A DNA stretch of 64,000 nucleotides from Acidobacteriota bacterium (GTDB taxonomy: Bacteria > Acidobacteriota > Terriglobia > Terriglobales > Acidobacteriaceae). Shown here piece after piece: positions 43,934 through 53,400 of this stretch. The position numbers and the translations under genes are program-made. The stretch spans positions 1 through 64,000 of the forward strand of contig JAJXYY010000041.1 of NCBI GenBank assembly GCA_021780315.1, given 5' to 3'. Numbering within the stretch: the first letter of the stretch is position 1; each line of letters starts with the position of its first letter. The notes below the pieces were generated by a model. It was not told the DNA's origin. It made no database searches and worked only from the letters and a program-made list of their open reading frames with translations.

Positions 43934-45070
43934 AATTTCGTAATCGTGCTCGGCGATCGCGTCCGATTTAACCCTGTCCCCCATGTGGCAGGCCTGCCGT
44001 TTGCCTGAAGCCGCGGATTCCGCCCGGCGAACATGACATACTTTCCATGAAAAGCGCGAATGCTCTAGCGATGCGAGCATGATTTCCCTCGGTTTCGCCT
44101 TACGGGAAGGAATTGCTCCGAAGCGGACGAACATTCTGCCCTTGGCGGAAAGGCGCTCGCCGACACGATCCCAGACCTGAGCGAGGGATTCCGCGAAGGC
44201 TTCGGGGCTCTGGTGTGAAAGCGGATTTTTTTCGCCATAAGGAACCTCGGGTAATCCCCCGAGGAACCAATTCCGCAGCCACTGGTCGGCGACATAAGTT
44301 CTCATGCCATAGTAGGGCGGCGATGTAATAACCAGGTCGATTGTTTCTGGAACTGACGCGTAACCCCGCGCCAAGCGCGAATCGGCGGCAGACACCCTCG
44401 ACATGCCTTCACACTCAGGCAATGAATCGAGTTTCAATCTTGTCACCCGGTTCTTGATGACCTTCAACACGTCCACCGGCACCGGCTTCAAAGCCTTTGC
44501 TTTCCAGAAACGCACCGAATAGTCCGGCTTGGATGCGAACGTGCGGGGCATCTGGTTGGAAAAATAGCTGCGCGTATCGACCCTGAGTGTAAGCGGACCA
44601 TGAAGCGCTCCGAGGCATATGGCACGCAGCAAATTCGCTGCATCGCTGCGCAGGCCTTTGAGCCCTTCGCGCAGCTTACAGACCTCCTGCAACGTCGCGG
44701 CGGAGTAAGCCCACTCCCAATACTCGCCTTCCGGAACGACAACCTCCGTCTCGGATTGAAGGATTTCCTCCGCGAGCGCCATCACGTCGGAATCGACTGT
44801 TTCCGCCAGCTTCGCGCGGGCGATTGCGATCGCAATCGGCGAGCAATCGATCCCATATGCCTGATGGCCCTTGAGTCGAGCAGCAAATATGGTGGTCCCG
44901 CGGCCGCAGAACGGGTCTAGGACACGCAGATCCTTCTTGCGGAACTTCCCCATGACAGAGATCGGGAATTCCAAGGGAAACATTGTGTAATACGGGCAGA
45001 TAGCGTTTAGTGCAGCTGAAGGCTCAACTGCAGGAACCGTGTAGCGTCGTTTTTTGGGGGGATCGGCCAT
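43925..45070 (-). CDS. DNA methyltransferase with SPPY motif (N4-cytosine/N6-adenine type)
   Basis: A 381-residue methyltransferase. SAM-binding motif I is LDPFCGRGTT near residue 55, with GIDCSPIAIAIARAKL after it; catalytic motif IV is TSPPYYGMRTY near 250, so order I to IV. The SPPY tetrapeptide suits an exocyclic-amino methyltransferase. Residues 100-245 between the motifs probably hold the target recognition region. The ATG at 45070 is preferred to TTG at 45076. It overlaps the nuclease-helicase gene tail to tail and is the natural candidate for its protective partner. A role outside defence cannot be excluded. Confidence 0.87.
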   Translation of the reverse strand: MADPPKKRRYTVPAVEPSAALNAICPYYTMFPLEFPISVMGKFRKKDLRVLDPFCGRGTTIFAARLKGHQAYGIDCSPIAIAIARAKLAETVDSDVMALAEEILQSETEVVVPEGEYWEWAYSAATLQEVCKLREGLKGLRSDAANLLRAICLGALHGPLTLRVDTRSYFSNQMPRTFASKPDYSVRFWKAKALKPVPVDVLKVIKNRVTRLKLDSLPECEGMSRVSAADSRLARGYASVPETIDLVITSPPYYGMRTYVADQWLRNWFLGGLPEVPYGEKNPLSHQSPEAFAESLAQVWDRVGERLSAKGRMFVRFGAIPSRKAKPREIMLASLEHSRFSWKVCHVRRAESAASGKRQACHMGDRVKSDAIAEHDYEISL

Positions 45071-45353
45071 TCGCAATCAATTTTCCGTCTCGGCTTCCGC
45101 GAAGCTTGATTGGTGGCGAGCTCGCTCCGCTTTAGGGCATCTGCTAGTACGGGCACACGGGACTGCCATCTAAATACTTTACATGACGGCATCGCACAGC
45201 TCTGTGTTTGGGTGATAAATCGCCAATGCGCGTTTCCAGACGTGGAAGTTCTGGAAGAGTGACTGACTGTTACAACAGTTGAAATCGGAGGCTCGGCTGA
45301 GTCGCAAACGTCGATCGTCGGATGGAGGGTATGCCTAAGTCTGGGCCGAGGTC

Positions 45354-45380
45354 TTGAACCCACGTCCTCTGCCGTCCCGC
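45354..45380 (-). repeat. tRNA-like fragment (copy 5)
   Basis: On the minus strand: GGGACGGCAGAGGACGTGGG then TTCAAG, i.e. a 3' anticodon stem GGCAG, variable loop, T-stem and the start of a T-loop. It shares CCTCTGCCGT with copies 1 and 4. Confidence 0.45.
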
Positions 45381-45480
45381 AGTAGAGGTTTGAATCACGT
45401 AACCCTCACAAAGCAATGTGTACCGGGTCGCTAGTTTCAGTATTCCGCACTACTTTGGTCAGGCTTATCGAACCCCTAAT

Positions 45481-45509
45481 GAACCCACGACCTCTGTCCC
45501 GCGCGGTAC
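45481..45509 (-). repeat. tRNA-like fragment (copy 6)
   Basis: GAACCCACGACCTCTGTCCC shares GAACCCACG and CCTCTG with copy 5, 127 bases away, and CGACCTCTG with copy 1. Confidence 0.4.
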
Positions 45510-46101
45510 TTTGGCCAACCGAGCAACGCGGACGCCATCATCCTTCATTTCAGTAGCGGTACACAGCACCAGTATATTGCCCCGATACGATTGCCAAATT
45601 CTGGGCAAACTATTGATATCCAAAGGGAGATATCGCCATTATCAGCGCGTGACGGCTTCACCAGGAATGCTGAGGTAATGGTTGCCCTTACCTGCCTATG
45701 GGTTGTTGTCCTCCCAACCCTGAAACGCGCCGGCGCTTGGCGCGTCAGCCCCGGATTTACCCACCTGACGGACGGCCCGCTCGATTCTATGACTGTGGTG
45801 GAAGGGCACACAGCATCCGCCGTTTGCCCTTCATCGTTCCTCTTCGTTCCGCTTCTGCGCTCCGCGGACCTCTTGGAACTCTGAGCATAGCTCCTCGACC
45901 ACACCATCTAGGCCTTCAATCGACGGCACTCAGGCTTGCAGCGGTTCGGGAAGCTCGCGAGTGGCGCGGTAGGTGGACACGCCAATGAACTTCTGAATGT
46001 CCTTGAACGCATACTCGACTACAGGACCATCGCCACTCGTACAAAGTAAAAGTCTCTTGATAATCCTTGCGGAAATGAAATCGGAACCCGATTAAGGAAT
46101 G

Positions 46102-47484
46102 TCAGGAGTATTGAAATATCTGGTTTGCGGCGTGGAGGTCGGAGCCACCCCACGGCGAAGCGTCAATCAAGCCTCGATTCGCAAGATGGTTCAACACAAG
46201 ACGCGGTGAAACCTGATACTCCCTGGAGATTTCGAGGATGGTATCATCGACATCTTCATCAGCATCAAAACCGCTTTTGTACCGGGCATACAACATATCC
46301 GACGGGCAAAGGAACTCAGCAGCAAAGGCACGTTGAAATTTCTGGCGGGCCGTCAACGAACGGGTCGCGGGCTTCCAGGTGTCCCCGGAATCCACTCCAA
46401 TATGGTCGCCGATCAAGCGCGCCAGATCAAAACGTTGACGAGCAGGAGGCGCTGGCCTTAGCAACAATTTTAGCTGCTCCTCATGAGATCCACGGATGCC
46501 AACAGCCACAGGAATATTGGTATGAGCACCCGAGAACATCGCTTCTCCCACATCGAGCCGCCCTGCAATATCTTGGTTTGTAACCGGCTTATCTCCCAAT
46601 TTCCAAACGCGCCGCACGGTGGACGCCGCCTCTTTCCCTAATCTCCACGGCACGTTATTGGAAAGCGAACCCTTGTCCGCCAGTTGGCTCTTAATCTGTC
46701 CATACTCCGCAATCCGTGAAAACGTGTGAACGGATTTCGCAGCATCCGCCGTTGCGTTCAGAATGGTCTCGACATCGGATGTCTCACTCGCAGCAGCAAT
46801 CTCCCCTAGAGCTTGCTTGCCGATTTTCGCTTGCCACTTCAAGAGCCCTTCAATCAAGCCTTCTTGTTCATCCGGATCGACGCCGAGAAGGGCTTCGAGT
46901 CTTCGTTTCGATTCCAGCGGCTTCTTTGTGCGCTCTGTGCGTACCTCCGTCCACAACGCACGTAGCGGACTGTGACGAATTTCGCTTGCATCGAGGCGGG
47001 CTAGCACCTGCTCCACAAAGGTTGAAACGCCGCTCTCAAAGCTGGATACGTCAATGAGCGTCGTAAAGGAATTCAGATAGCGTATCGGAGAAAGCGACTC
47101 GTCGGATTCCTTCTCTCGCCCCTCGGACTGGACGAGCATGTGATACCCATCGCTCGAAAATGTCAGTGGTGGCCAGACGTACCCGCCCCCGCTCGCTCCG
47201 AGTTCGTGGCTTAGGTCCCAATCCAAGACTTGAGAACTGGCTCCCAACGACTTCTTCTCTGGCTCCCACCGCAGCCGCCACCAATTCGAAGCAAACCACG
47301 ATGCCAGAAGATAGGCAGAGACACGCACCGACTTTCGCACGCTTCGAGCCGGTCGATCCTCGACTTCGGTTGCGTAATAGGACCCCACTCGAATCGAAAT
47401 TTCGGCGGCCGTCTCCCGAATCTCCGGCTCACCGACACCGCTAGGCAGCCAGTTGTCGATCTCGATCTTGAATTCGTTACTCAT
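46102..47484 (-). CDS. ImmA/IrrE-like protein lacking the HExxH motif
   Basis: A 460-residue protein. The C-terminal third resembles IrrE/ImmA metallopeptidase domains: RFDLARLIGDHI (351-362) sits where active members have a RFTLAHELGH-type zinc motif, and FQRAFAAEFLCPSDML (383-398) matches their following helix. The zinc-binding His-Glu-x2-His is not present, so peptidase activity is unlikely. The N-terminal 300 residues are unrecognised. Its start overlaps the stop of the small gene upstream by eight bases; the two clearly form a unit. A toxin-antitoxin or phage-sensing role is inference. Confidence 0.68.
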   Translation of the reverse strand: MSNEFKIEIDNWLPSGVGEPEIRETAAEISIRVGSYYATEVEDRPARSVRKSVRVSAYLLASWFASNWWRLRWEPEKKSLGASSQVLDWDLSHELGASGGGYVWPPLTFSSDGYHMLVQSEGREKESDESLSPIRYLNSFTTLIDVSSFESGVSTFVEQVLARLDASEIRHSPLRALWTEVRTERTKKPLESKRRLEALLGVDPDEQEGLIEGLLKWQAKIGKQALGEIAAASETSDVETILNATADAAKSVHTFSRIAEYGQIKSQLADKGSLSNNVPWRLGKEAASTVRRVWKLGDKPVTNQDIAGRLDVGEAMFSGAHTNIPVAVGIRGSHEEQLKLLLRPAPPARQRFDLARLIGDHIGVDSGDTWKPATRSLTARQKFQRAFAAEFLCPSDMLYARYKSGFDADEDVDDTILEISREYQVSPRLVLNHLANRGLIDASPWGGSDLHAANQIFQYS

Positions 47485-47899
47485 AAGATTCCCAGCGTTT
47501 TACAATTTCCTGGCCAAGCGGATCGCCATGGGGCATTGGATAACCATGGTACGTTGCCGTAGCCTGATTCTCAAGCTGTGCTTCCAGCGGTATCCCATCG
47601 GGAGTAACCGCCCAGATGTTTTGCGGCAGCCCATCCCGTTCTTGGACACTGATTAGGCCGCGCCGTATTCCTTCCCGCAAGAGCGTAACCGCCTTGTTTC
47701 TCTCAAAGATTCCCGTGCCATCGCATAGGGTCTTGTCCGGTCGCGGGGACGACGGCGGTTCCAGCCCAAAATCGCCCGGATTCATCTTGTGTTCAGGATT
47801 TCCGCCATACTGAACTCGCTTTGTAAGCGCCGCCAAGAGTTCCTTTTTGATCGGTAAGGGTCTAATACGCCTCTTCGGATTGAAACTTTTGCGAGCCAT
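47477..47899 (-). CDS. Small conserved-looking partner of the ImmA-like protein
   Basis: A 140-residue protein with a basic N-terminus (KRRIRPLPIKKELLAAL), a proline/glycine core NPGDFGLEPPSSPRPDKTLC and a C-terminal LREGIRRGLISVQERDG, WAVTPDGIPLEAQLENQ and YHGYPMP. The segment order looks like a widespread uncharacterised family found beside ImmA/IrrE-type genes, but I cannot name a Pfam entry. GGAGG precedes the ATG by about five bases. Coupled to the downstream gene. Confidence 0.68.
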   Translation of the reverse strand: MARKSFNPKRRIRPLPIKKELLAALTKRVQYGGNPEHKMNPGDFGLEPPSSPRPDKTLCDGTGIFERNKAVTLLREGIRRGLISVQERDGLPQNIWAVTPDGIPLEAQLENQATATYHGYPMPHGDPLGQEIVKRWESYE

Positions 47900-47932
47900 G
47901 CCCCTCCATACAAGATGCTACATGAGCCTGCC

Positions 47933-48139
47933 TCAATCTGGCCTGAAAACGTCCTTGCGCCTGGCGATCGGCACCAGCTCATCCAACCTCTCCTTGACAT
48001 AGAACCATGATGGACGTAGGGAATGGGGCCTTTCCTCGCTCCAACTGCCGATAGTGCCGGCGTCTTCCACGACCCAACTGTCAAGGGACGGTCCGATCTC
48101 CACGCGATGCCCCTCCGTGAAGAACAAAGGCAATCGCAA
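47933..48139 (-). CDS. Small hypothetical protein or fragment
   Basis: A 68-codon frame that would start at TTG (48139); no ATG and no clear RBS. WVVEDAGTIGSWSEERPHSL and FYVKERLDELVPIARRKD look protein-like. It lies 33 bases upstream of the two-gene unit and could be its first gene or the tail of a truncated gene. Confidence 0.35.
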   Translation of the reverse strand: MRLPLFFTEGHRVEIGPSLDSWVVEDAGTIGSWSEERPHSLRPSWFYVKERLDELVPIARRKDVFRPD

Positions 48140-48275
48140 AAGCTGCTAAGGTGAGCTCCGCCCCTCGTGAGTCTCGTCCGCGGTTTGCTTGCTAATCAAG
48201 GGCAACCCGCATAGCTTGCAACGCCTTCCGCACTTATATCCTCTCCCCAGCCTTTATCCTTAGTGAAATCCCTCG

Positions 48276-49853
48276 ATGATTCAGAAGGAGCACGGCTTGA
48301 AGAGCAGATTACCAGTGTGGCAAACGCTAAAGGCGCGCTGCGGCAGGCAGTATCTCGACTGGGCGGAAGCTCTGCCAGCATTTAACGGCGGTCGAATCAA
48401 GCTTCTTCAGACGATTAGGGGCCATCAGCGGGAACAGGCTCAGAAACAATTCGAGAAGAGTCGGCCACAAACGGGCACGGTGTTGCATCTCAACCAACTG
48501 CTGTTGGTTGAACTATTTCCAATTGAGGACTACGAGGAACTAGGACAGCAGCTTCGACGACTATTCCCTGGCGATAAGAAACTGGAGAAAGGAATTGAAT
48601 TCATTGCAGGCACCGCAGGGCAACTCTTTGGTGGATCGTGGTGCAACATGGGCCACATCGTCCGTAAAAAGGCGAATCCCTTCTTCTATCCATTTGCGCT
48701 AGCCACGCTCCCAAGCCTGCCAGTGGAGGTTGAGCGGGTAGGAGTGTCTGTCATCAAGATAACCTCCTCTCTATTTGCGGTTGCATTCAGCATTGACCTG
48801 ACAGATGAGGCCTCCGACAAGCTCAATGCGATCCTCGAACGGCACTTTCTGCCTGAGGTTGTCTTCAGAGGTGTATTACCTACTCGAATGAACGTTAGCA
48901 ACCGGTCCATGTCGCTACCGGAGCAGATTATGCGAGCTGCGGTTCTGCAGTTCCTCGATGGCCTTCGGCTCAAAACTGAACATGCACTTCGTTCAAGGTT
49001 CAAGGGCTTATTCCTGCGAATGCCCAAAGGTCGGTTGCCAAGACTGCCGGCGATAGAAATGTTTTCACTCAAATACGCTGGAGCCGAACCGGCGACTATA
49101 GTCGAGGTGCTCAACAAGAATGCTGCGTGGGCGGATTGTTTCGGTCTAACGCACTGGAGGCAAGACTGCCTGTTCGTGTGCCCGGAGACTCTCTTTCAAT
49201 TTCCGAGCAAAAGCCGCGACGAAGAGAGCACAGCGTATATCATCTTGACGCTTGATCGGAACGATGCATCTTCAGGTTCACAAAATAGCGATTACTTCCG
49301 CCTCCAGGAGATGTCTGAGTCCTTGACGCCGTTAATCGCGGTGTCTGGCCTCATCGAAAGCGTACAAGAGAGCATCGAGACGCTTCGGTTCAAAGTTTAC
49401 AGAACACTTATTGGAGGAACTGCGTTTGGAGGGCTAGTCAAGGATATCCGGTTAAATAATCAGGTCCAGCTCAGGCAAATGATCCTGGATCGCCTTCAAT
49501 TTGAATTAAAGGAGGATCGATGGCAGCTTGAAAATGCGGCAAAGAACCTCGATCAATTTACGCCCCTTGACAATCACTGGACAGAGCCACTAGGAGCGAC
49601 ATTTCTGACGGCGATCAATAAGCGGCTCGAACGCTTGCGCGGCCACAGTAGCGTGGTATCAGACGCTCTTTCCGCCTACCTTCAGCGCCGGAATCTGGAT
49701 GTCACCTATCGGCTTCAAAGGAACTTGTTCCGATGGACCATCGTCATATCCATCATCACGGTCTTGCTCTCTGTAGTTGCTACCTACGGAATCGTGAAGG
49801 ACTGGCAATCGTTTCACGTCATCGTGAAATGGGTCCGGCTCCATTTCCATTGA
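48276..49853 (+). CDS. Large orphan protein with C-terminal membrane anchor
   Basis: A 525-residue protein with no motif I recognise. Features: alpha/beta-looking region to about 350 (LHLNQLLLVELFPIEDYEEL, IKITSSLFAVAFSIDLTD), then long amphipathic helices (about 375-480, coiled-coil-like), and one transmembrane helix near the C-terminus (WTIVISIITVLLSVVATYGI, about 496-516) with a short basic tail. Such an architecture could be a membrane-acting effector. The start is uncertain: ATG at 48276 lacks an RBS, whereas AAGGAG at 48283 precedes an in-frame TTG at 48297. It is divergent from the ImmA-like unit. Confidence 0.65.
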   Translation: MIQKEHGLKSRLPVWQTLKARCGRQYLDWAEALPAFNGGRIKLLQTIRGHQREQAQKQFEKSRPQTGTVLHLNQLLLVELFPIEDYEELGQQLRRLFPGDKKLEKGIEFIAGTAGQLFGGSWCNMGHIVRKKANPFFYPFALATLPSLPVEVERVGVSVIKITSSLFAVAFSIDLTDEASDKLNAILERHFLPEVVFRGVLPTRMNVSNRSMSLPEQIMRAAVLQFLDGLRLKTEHALRSRFKGLFLRMPKGRLPRLPAIEMFSLKYAGAEPATIVEVLNKNAAWADCFGLTHWRQDCLFVCPETLFQFPSKSRDEESTAYIILTLDRNDASSGSQNSDYFRLQEMSESLTPLIAVSGLIESVQESIETLRFKVYRTLIGGTAFGGLVKDIRLNNQVQLRQMILDRLQFELKEDRWQLENAAKNLDQFTPLDNHWTEPLGATFLTAINKRLERLRGHSSVVSDALSAYLQRRNLDVTYRLQRNLFRWTIVISIITVLLSVVATYGIVKDWQSFHVIVKWVRLHFH

Positions 49854-50463
49854 ATCCCTGTCATCCAAGCCGCAAAGTGTCCAAACCCAGTTATTCAGCC
49901 CCTTCCCAACATCGGAGGACGATTAGCCGCCGCCACCCAGATTCGGCAAAGGTCGGAATCCCCAAGACTGCTCTCTGACTCGGTTTTCGTCATGAACCAA
50001 ACCTTCGGCCCGCATAGTTGCACCCATTTCAGAGGCTTAACAAACCCGCGACATTTGCCCTAAAGCAGAGGTCTGGACAGAGGGTTAGTGGACAGAGGAC
50101 GTGGGTGCGATAAGGGTGCAATAAAGGGTGCCGAGGGTGTCTCATGGCTCCAAAAGTGGCCATCCGTGGCTTTTGATTTCAATAAGTTACGAGTTCCTTC
50201 CTTGCTGTCACGGTAGACGTCGGTTGCGCAGTTGGATTGGTAACCAGACGCGTTATTTCGCTGTGAAGGATTCTGGATTGATGGTAAATCTCCAATGCAC
50301 TCAACGATAACGGGTTCGTACCGATAGGTCGCGCTCCTTGGACGTAATGCCTGATGCAAGAGGATCTGCTCCCCGTGAACCAGATGAACGTTTCTATAAA
50401 TTACGGTTCGGGCTCTGGATGGCAAAAGGGCTTCGGAACGAGAGGACGGTTTGATGTCCAGCG
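49854..50463. other. Intergenic region with tRNA-like fragment
   Basis: No gene supported over 610 bases. At 50042-50083 a tRNA-like fragment is followed by two GGACAGAGG repeats (50075 and 50090). This gap separates the cargo from the conjugation genes. Confidence 0.45.
50042..50083 (-). repeat. tRNA-like fragment (copy 7)
   Basis: On the minus strand: CTTTAGGGCAAATGTCGCGG, a loop plus GGGCAAA stem and T-stem GCGGG, similar to copy 2. GGACAGAGG occurs at 50075-50083 and again at 50090-50098. Confidence 0.45.
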
Positions 50464-53400
50464 CTACATCTCGATCGCATACCCTTCAAACTCGATGGAA
50501 GGAACTTCGATCTCCGGCGTGTAGATTTCGGTGACAGTGGGAGCAGGAGACTCTTTCTGTATAGCAAGCTCAGGCGCTGGCTCGTAGCCGTCTGAGGTGT
50601 ACACCGTCAGCTCGCGGAGCTTAGCCGGAAGCTGGGAAAGTGCCTCGTGCTGGTGAGTGATCTGATTAGCTTCGCCCGTCAGGATGACGCGATCAACGCC
50701 AAGGCCCTTGATTGATTCGATGACGTAGCCGTACTCGACGTGCTGCGCCTGTTCGGGGTTGAGCTCCAGGCTGGCTCCCGAATCAAGTTTGATGGAGAGG
50801 CCGCCGTCTTCGTGGATGTGCTCGATGGTGGCGAGACGGCCGACGCGGATACCTTGATCCCACTCAGAGCGGGTGAGCTGGATGCGCTCCCCAACGGCCA
50901 GCTCGCGCTCCTCGGGGCTGTAGACAGTCGCCTTGAGGCGCACCTGCCACTCGGTTGCAGGATCATAGACGCGGGGACTGGCATCCGCTCCGGTGACGAT
51001 GATGAGGTTATTTTCGGCGTCGATACCGGTGACTGTTCCGTAGGTGTTCGGGGAGATGCCCAGCTCATCGCTGCCCTTGCTGCCGTAGCGGATAATGTCG
51101 CCGACCTCATAGTTCCCGGCGATCTTGGCGTCTTTGTCTGACAGGAGTTTGTCCGTGAGGACGTTGGCGCTGAAGGTTTCGCCCAATCGCCCGTGCTCGT
51201 GAAGATCCGCACGAATGAGGCGGGTCAACTCTTCGCGCTCCGTCTTATCTAGAGCGAAAATGACGGCGCGGTCTTCTTTGGAAACGTAGTCCTGGGCCAC
51301 GGCAGCCACGCGGTGTTCCGGGTCGCTGTAGACTTGGATACGATTGGTATCCCGCAGGAGCACAGTTGCCGATTGGGGGTCGTCGCGCCGGAAGGCGTCC
51401 TCCGCCTGCTGCACATCGTCAAAGTCCAAGGCCGCGCTTTTCGAAACATCGGTCGCCAGCCGTTCGCCAAGGGTGGCGGCGTCGTTGGTGTAAATGCGGG
51501 CGTCGTAGGCAGCGCGGGAGATGGCGACGTAGGCCAGCCGGTCATTGATAAGAGAGCGACTGGACTCGGTGTCGATATTGGTGATCACGCGGTCGGCAGT
51601 GAGCCCCTGCGAGCTGTGGGACGTTACGGCGTAGCCGTGGTCGAGCTGCCGGAACTCCGTTGGGTCGAAGGTCACTTCGCGTCCGGCTTTGCCGTCCATG
51701 CGCACGGTAATGGAGCGGTCCTCAAGGGCGGTGATGGTGGCGAGATCGCGATTCGCGATGCCGAGATCGCGGTTCCCAGCGGTGAACTGGATGCGGTCGC
51801 CCAAACTGAAATCTCGATTACGCTCTTCAAAGACGTTGACGCCATAGAGCCGCTTCGGATCGTAGGAGACCTGTTCGCCGTCCTGCTTCTGGACAGTGAG
51901 GGTGTTGGTCCGGGCGTCCACGTTGAGCACGCGGGCCTCGGAATCCCGCTCGAAGCCGAGAGCCTTGCTGCCGGACTCGTAGCGGATCACATCGCCGGGA
52001 TTGTAGAGCGCCGCCCAGGTGCGGCCCGCGCCGGTGAGGTCGGAGCGATGCGCGAGTGTCTGGAACGCGCGACTATCCGGGGAAAGCTGGCCGGTGCTTT
52101 TCAACTCACCACGGATGGCTTCGTTGATCTCCTGACGGCTGCGGTTGTCCGGGGAGACGACGATAGTATTTTGCGGTTGGGCCGCATAGTCCTTGGCGAT
52201 GGACGCGATACGATCCACGCCATTCTTTACCTCGGTCACGCGCCCTTGCTGTGCCAGCAACTCGATGCCCTTCTCTGTCTCTCCGGTGGCAAGGTGCTGG
52301 ACCGCCTTTAGCAGCTCCGCATCCTTCTGCCTCATGATCTGATCCAGTTGCGAGGTCTGCATCCCGGCCTGCTGCATCTGCTCGAAGGGCTTGCCGGCCT
52401 CCACGCCCTGGTGCTGGCGGATGTCTCCGATGACCAGAACGCGGTCGTCAGACGAGACCCGCTGAAGAAAGTCACGCACTTGCTTCGAAGAAGCGAGCGA
52501 GGATTCGTCCAGCATGTAGAGATGTCGGCTGGCAGGTTCGGTTTCTGTTTTGCGGGCGAGGAAGCTCTGTAAGGTGCTCGCATCAATTCCGGCCTCGCGG
52601 AGCTGGGCAGCAGCGCGGGACGTGGGCGCAAAACCCTCCACCCTATATCCCTTCGCTTCCGCGCCTTCCCGGATGGTTTCAAGGGTCAGGGTCTTGCCGG
52701 TCCCGGCCAAACCCTGAAGCCCATGAACGCGGTCCGTCGAGGTCAGTACCTCATGAACAACACGGCGCTGAGCGTCATTTAGAAAGCTCCGGGTGTCCGT
52801 CTGGGCGAAGGCTTCGCGCTCCGTCATCATAGGAGCATGGGCGTGTCTGCCTTCCCGAACCTGCTGGATATTGGCACGCTCTGCGGCCAAGGTTTCGGGC
52901 GTCGTGTACCGTTGTGCAGAATCATATGTCCGCTGGGCGACCGTTTGAAACTGGCCCTGCTCCCGGCGTGCTGAGAACTCGGCGCGTACCTCGGAGAACG
53001 TCGCTTCGCCCATGCCGCGCCGAAGCGCGGCGGTCATGATCGCCCGCTCGTCGGCAACAGCCTCGCGCTCGAAGAGATGATCTCTGGCGAAGGTAATCGC
53101 CTCCTGCGCGCGGACGGGCGACGGGTGCCGTACACCCTGCTCGATGGATCGCTGCCGGGCCTCTGCGACAACCCGGCTCGCCTGGTTGCCAAACTCAGCT
53201 GCGACCTCTCGGTGCGCCTGCAACACTTGCTCTTTCGTGAGATCTTGTTTCTTTTCACGCGTGGCGTGCGCAGCGATCTCCGCAGCCTCGGGTCCCTTAA
53301 ACCCGTTCCGCTCCAGATGCTCCCTGATCTTTTCCGAACGCGGGCTGGACGCATCCAGGTACTCCTGCGAGAAGCCTTTTACTTCCGGGGCACCAGATCG

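Larger units (their letters stand above)
45077..46101. other. One-kilobase gap with tRNA-like fragments and possible gene remnants
   Basis: No intact gene supported. Two tRNA-like fragments lie at 45354-45380 and 45481-45509. On the minus strand around 46030-45930 the translation VVEYAFKDIQKFIGVSTYRA looks protein-like but is followed by a stop and frame loss, suggesting a fragment of an older gene that I cannot name. Confidence 0.4.

Noticed and set aside
45545..45907. 120-codon minus-strand frame in the 45-46 kb gap
   Set aside because: No protein-like pattern; the gap appears to hold only decayed sequence.
51313..52311. 332-codon frame antisense to the relaxase gene
   Set aside because: Explained by codon bias of the relaxase; no own RBS or domain.
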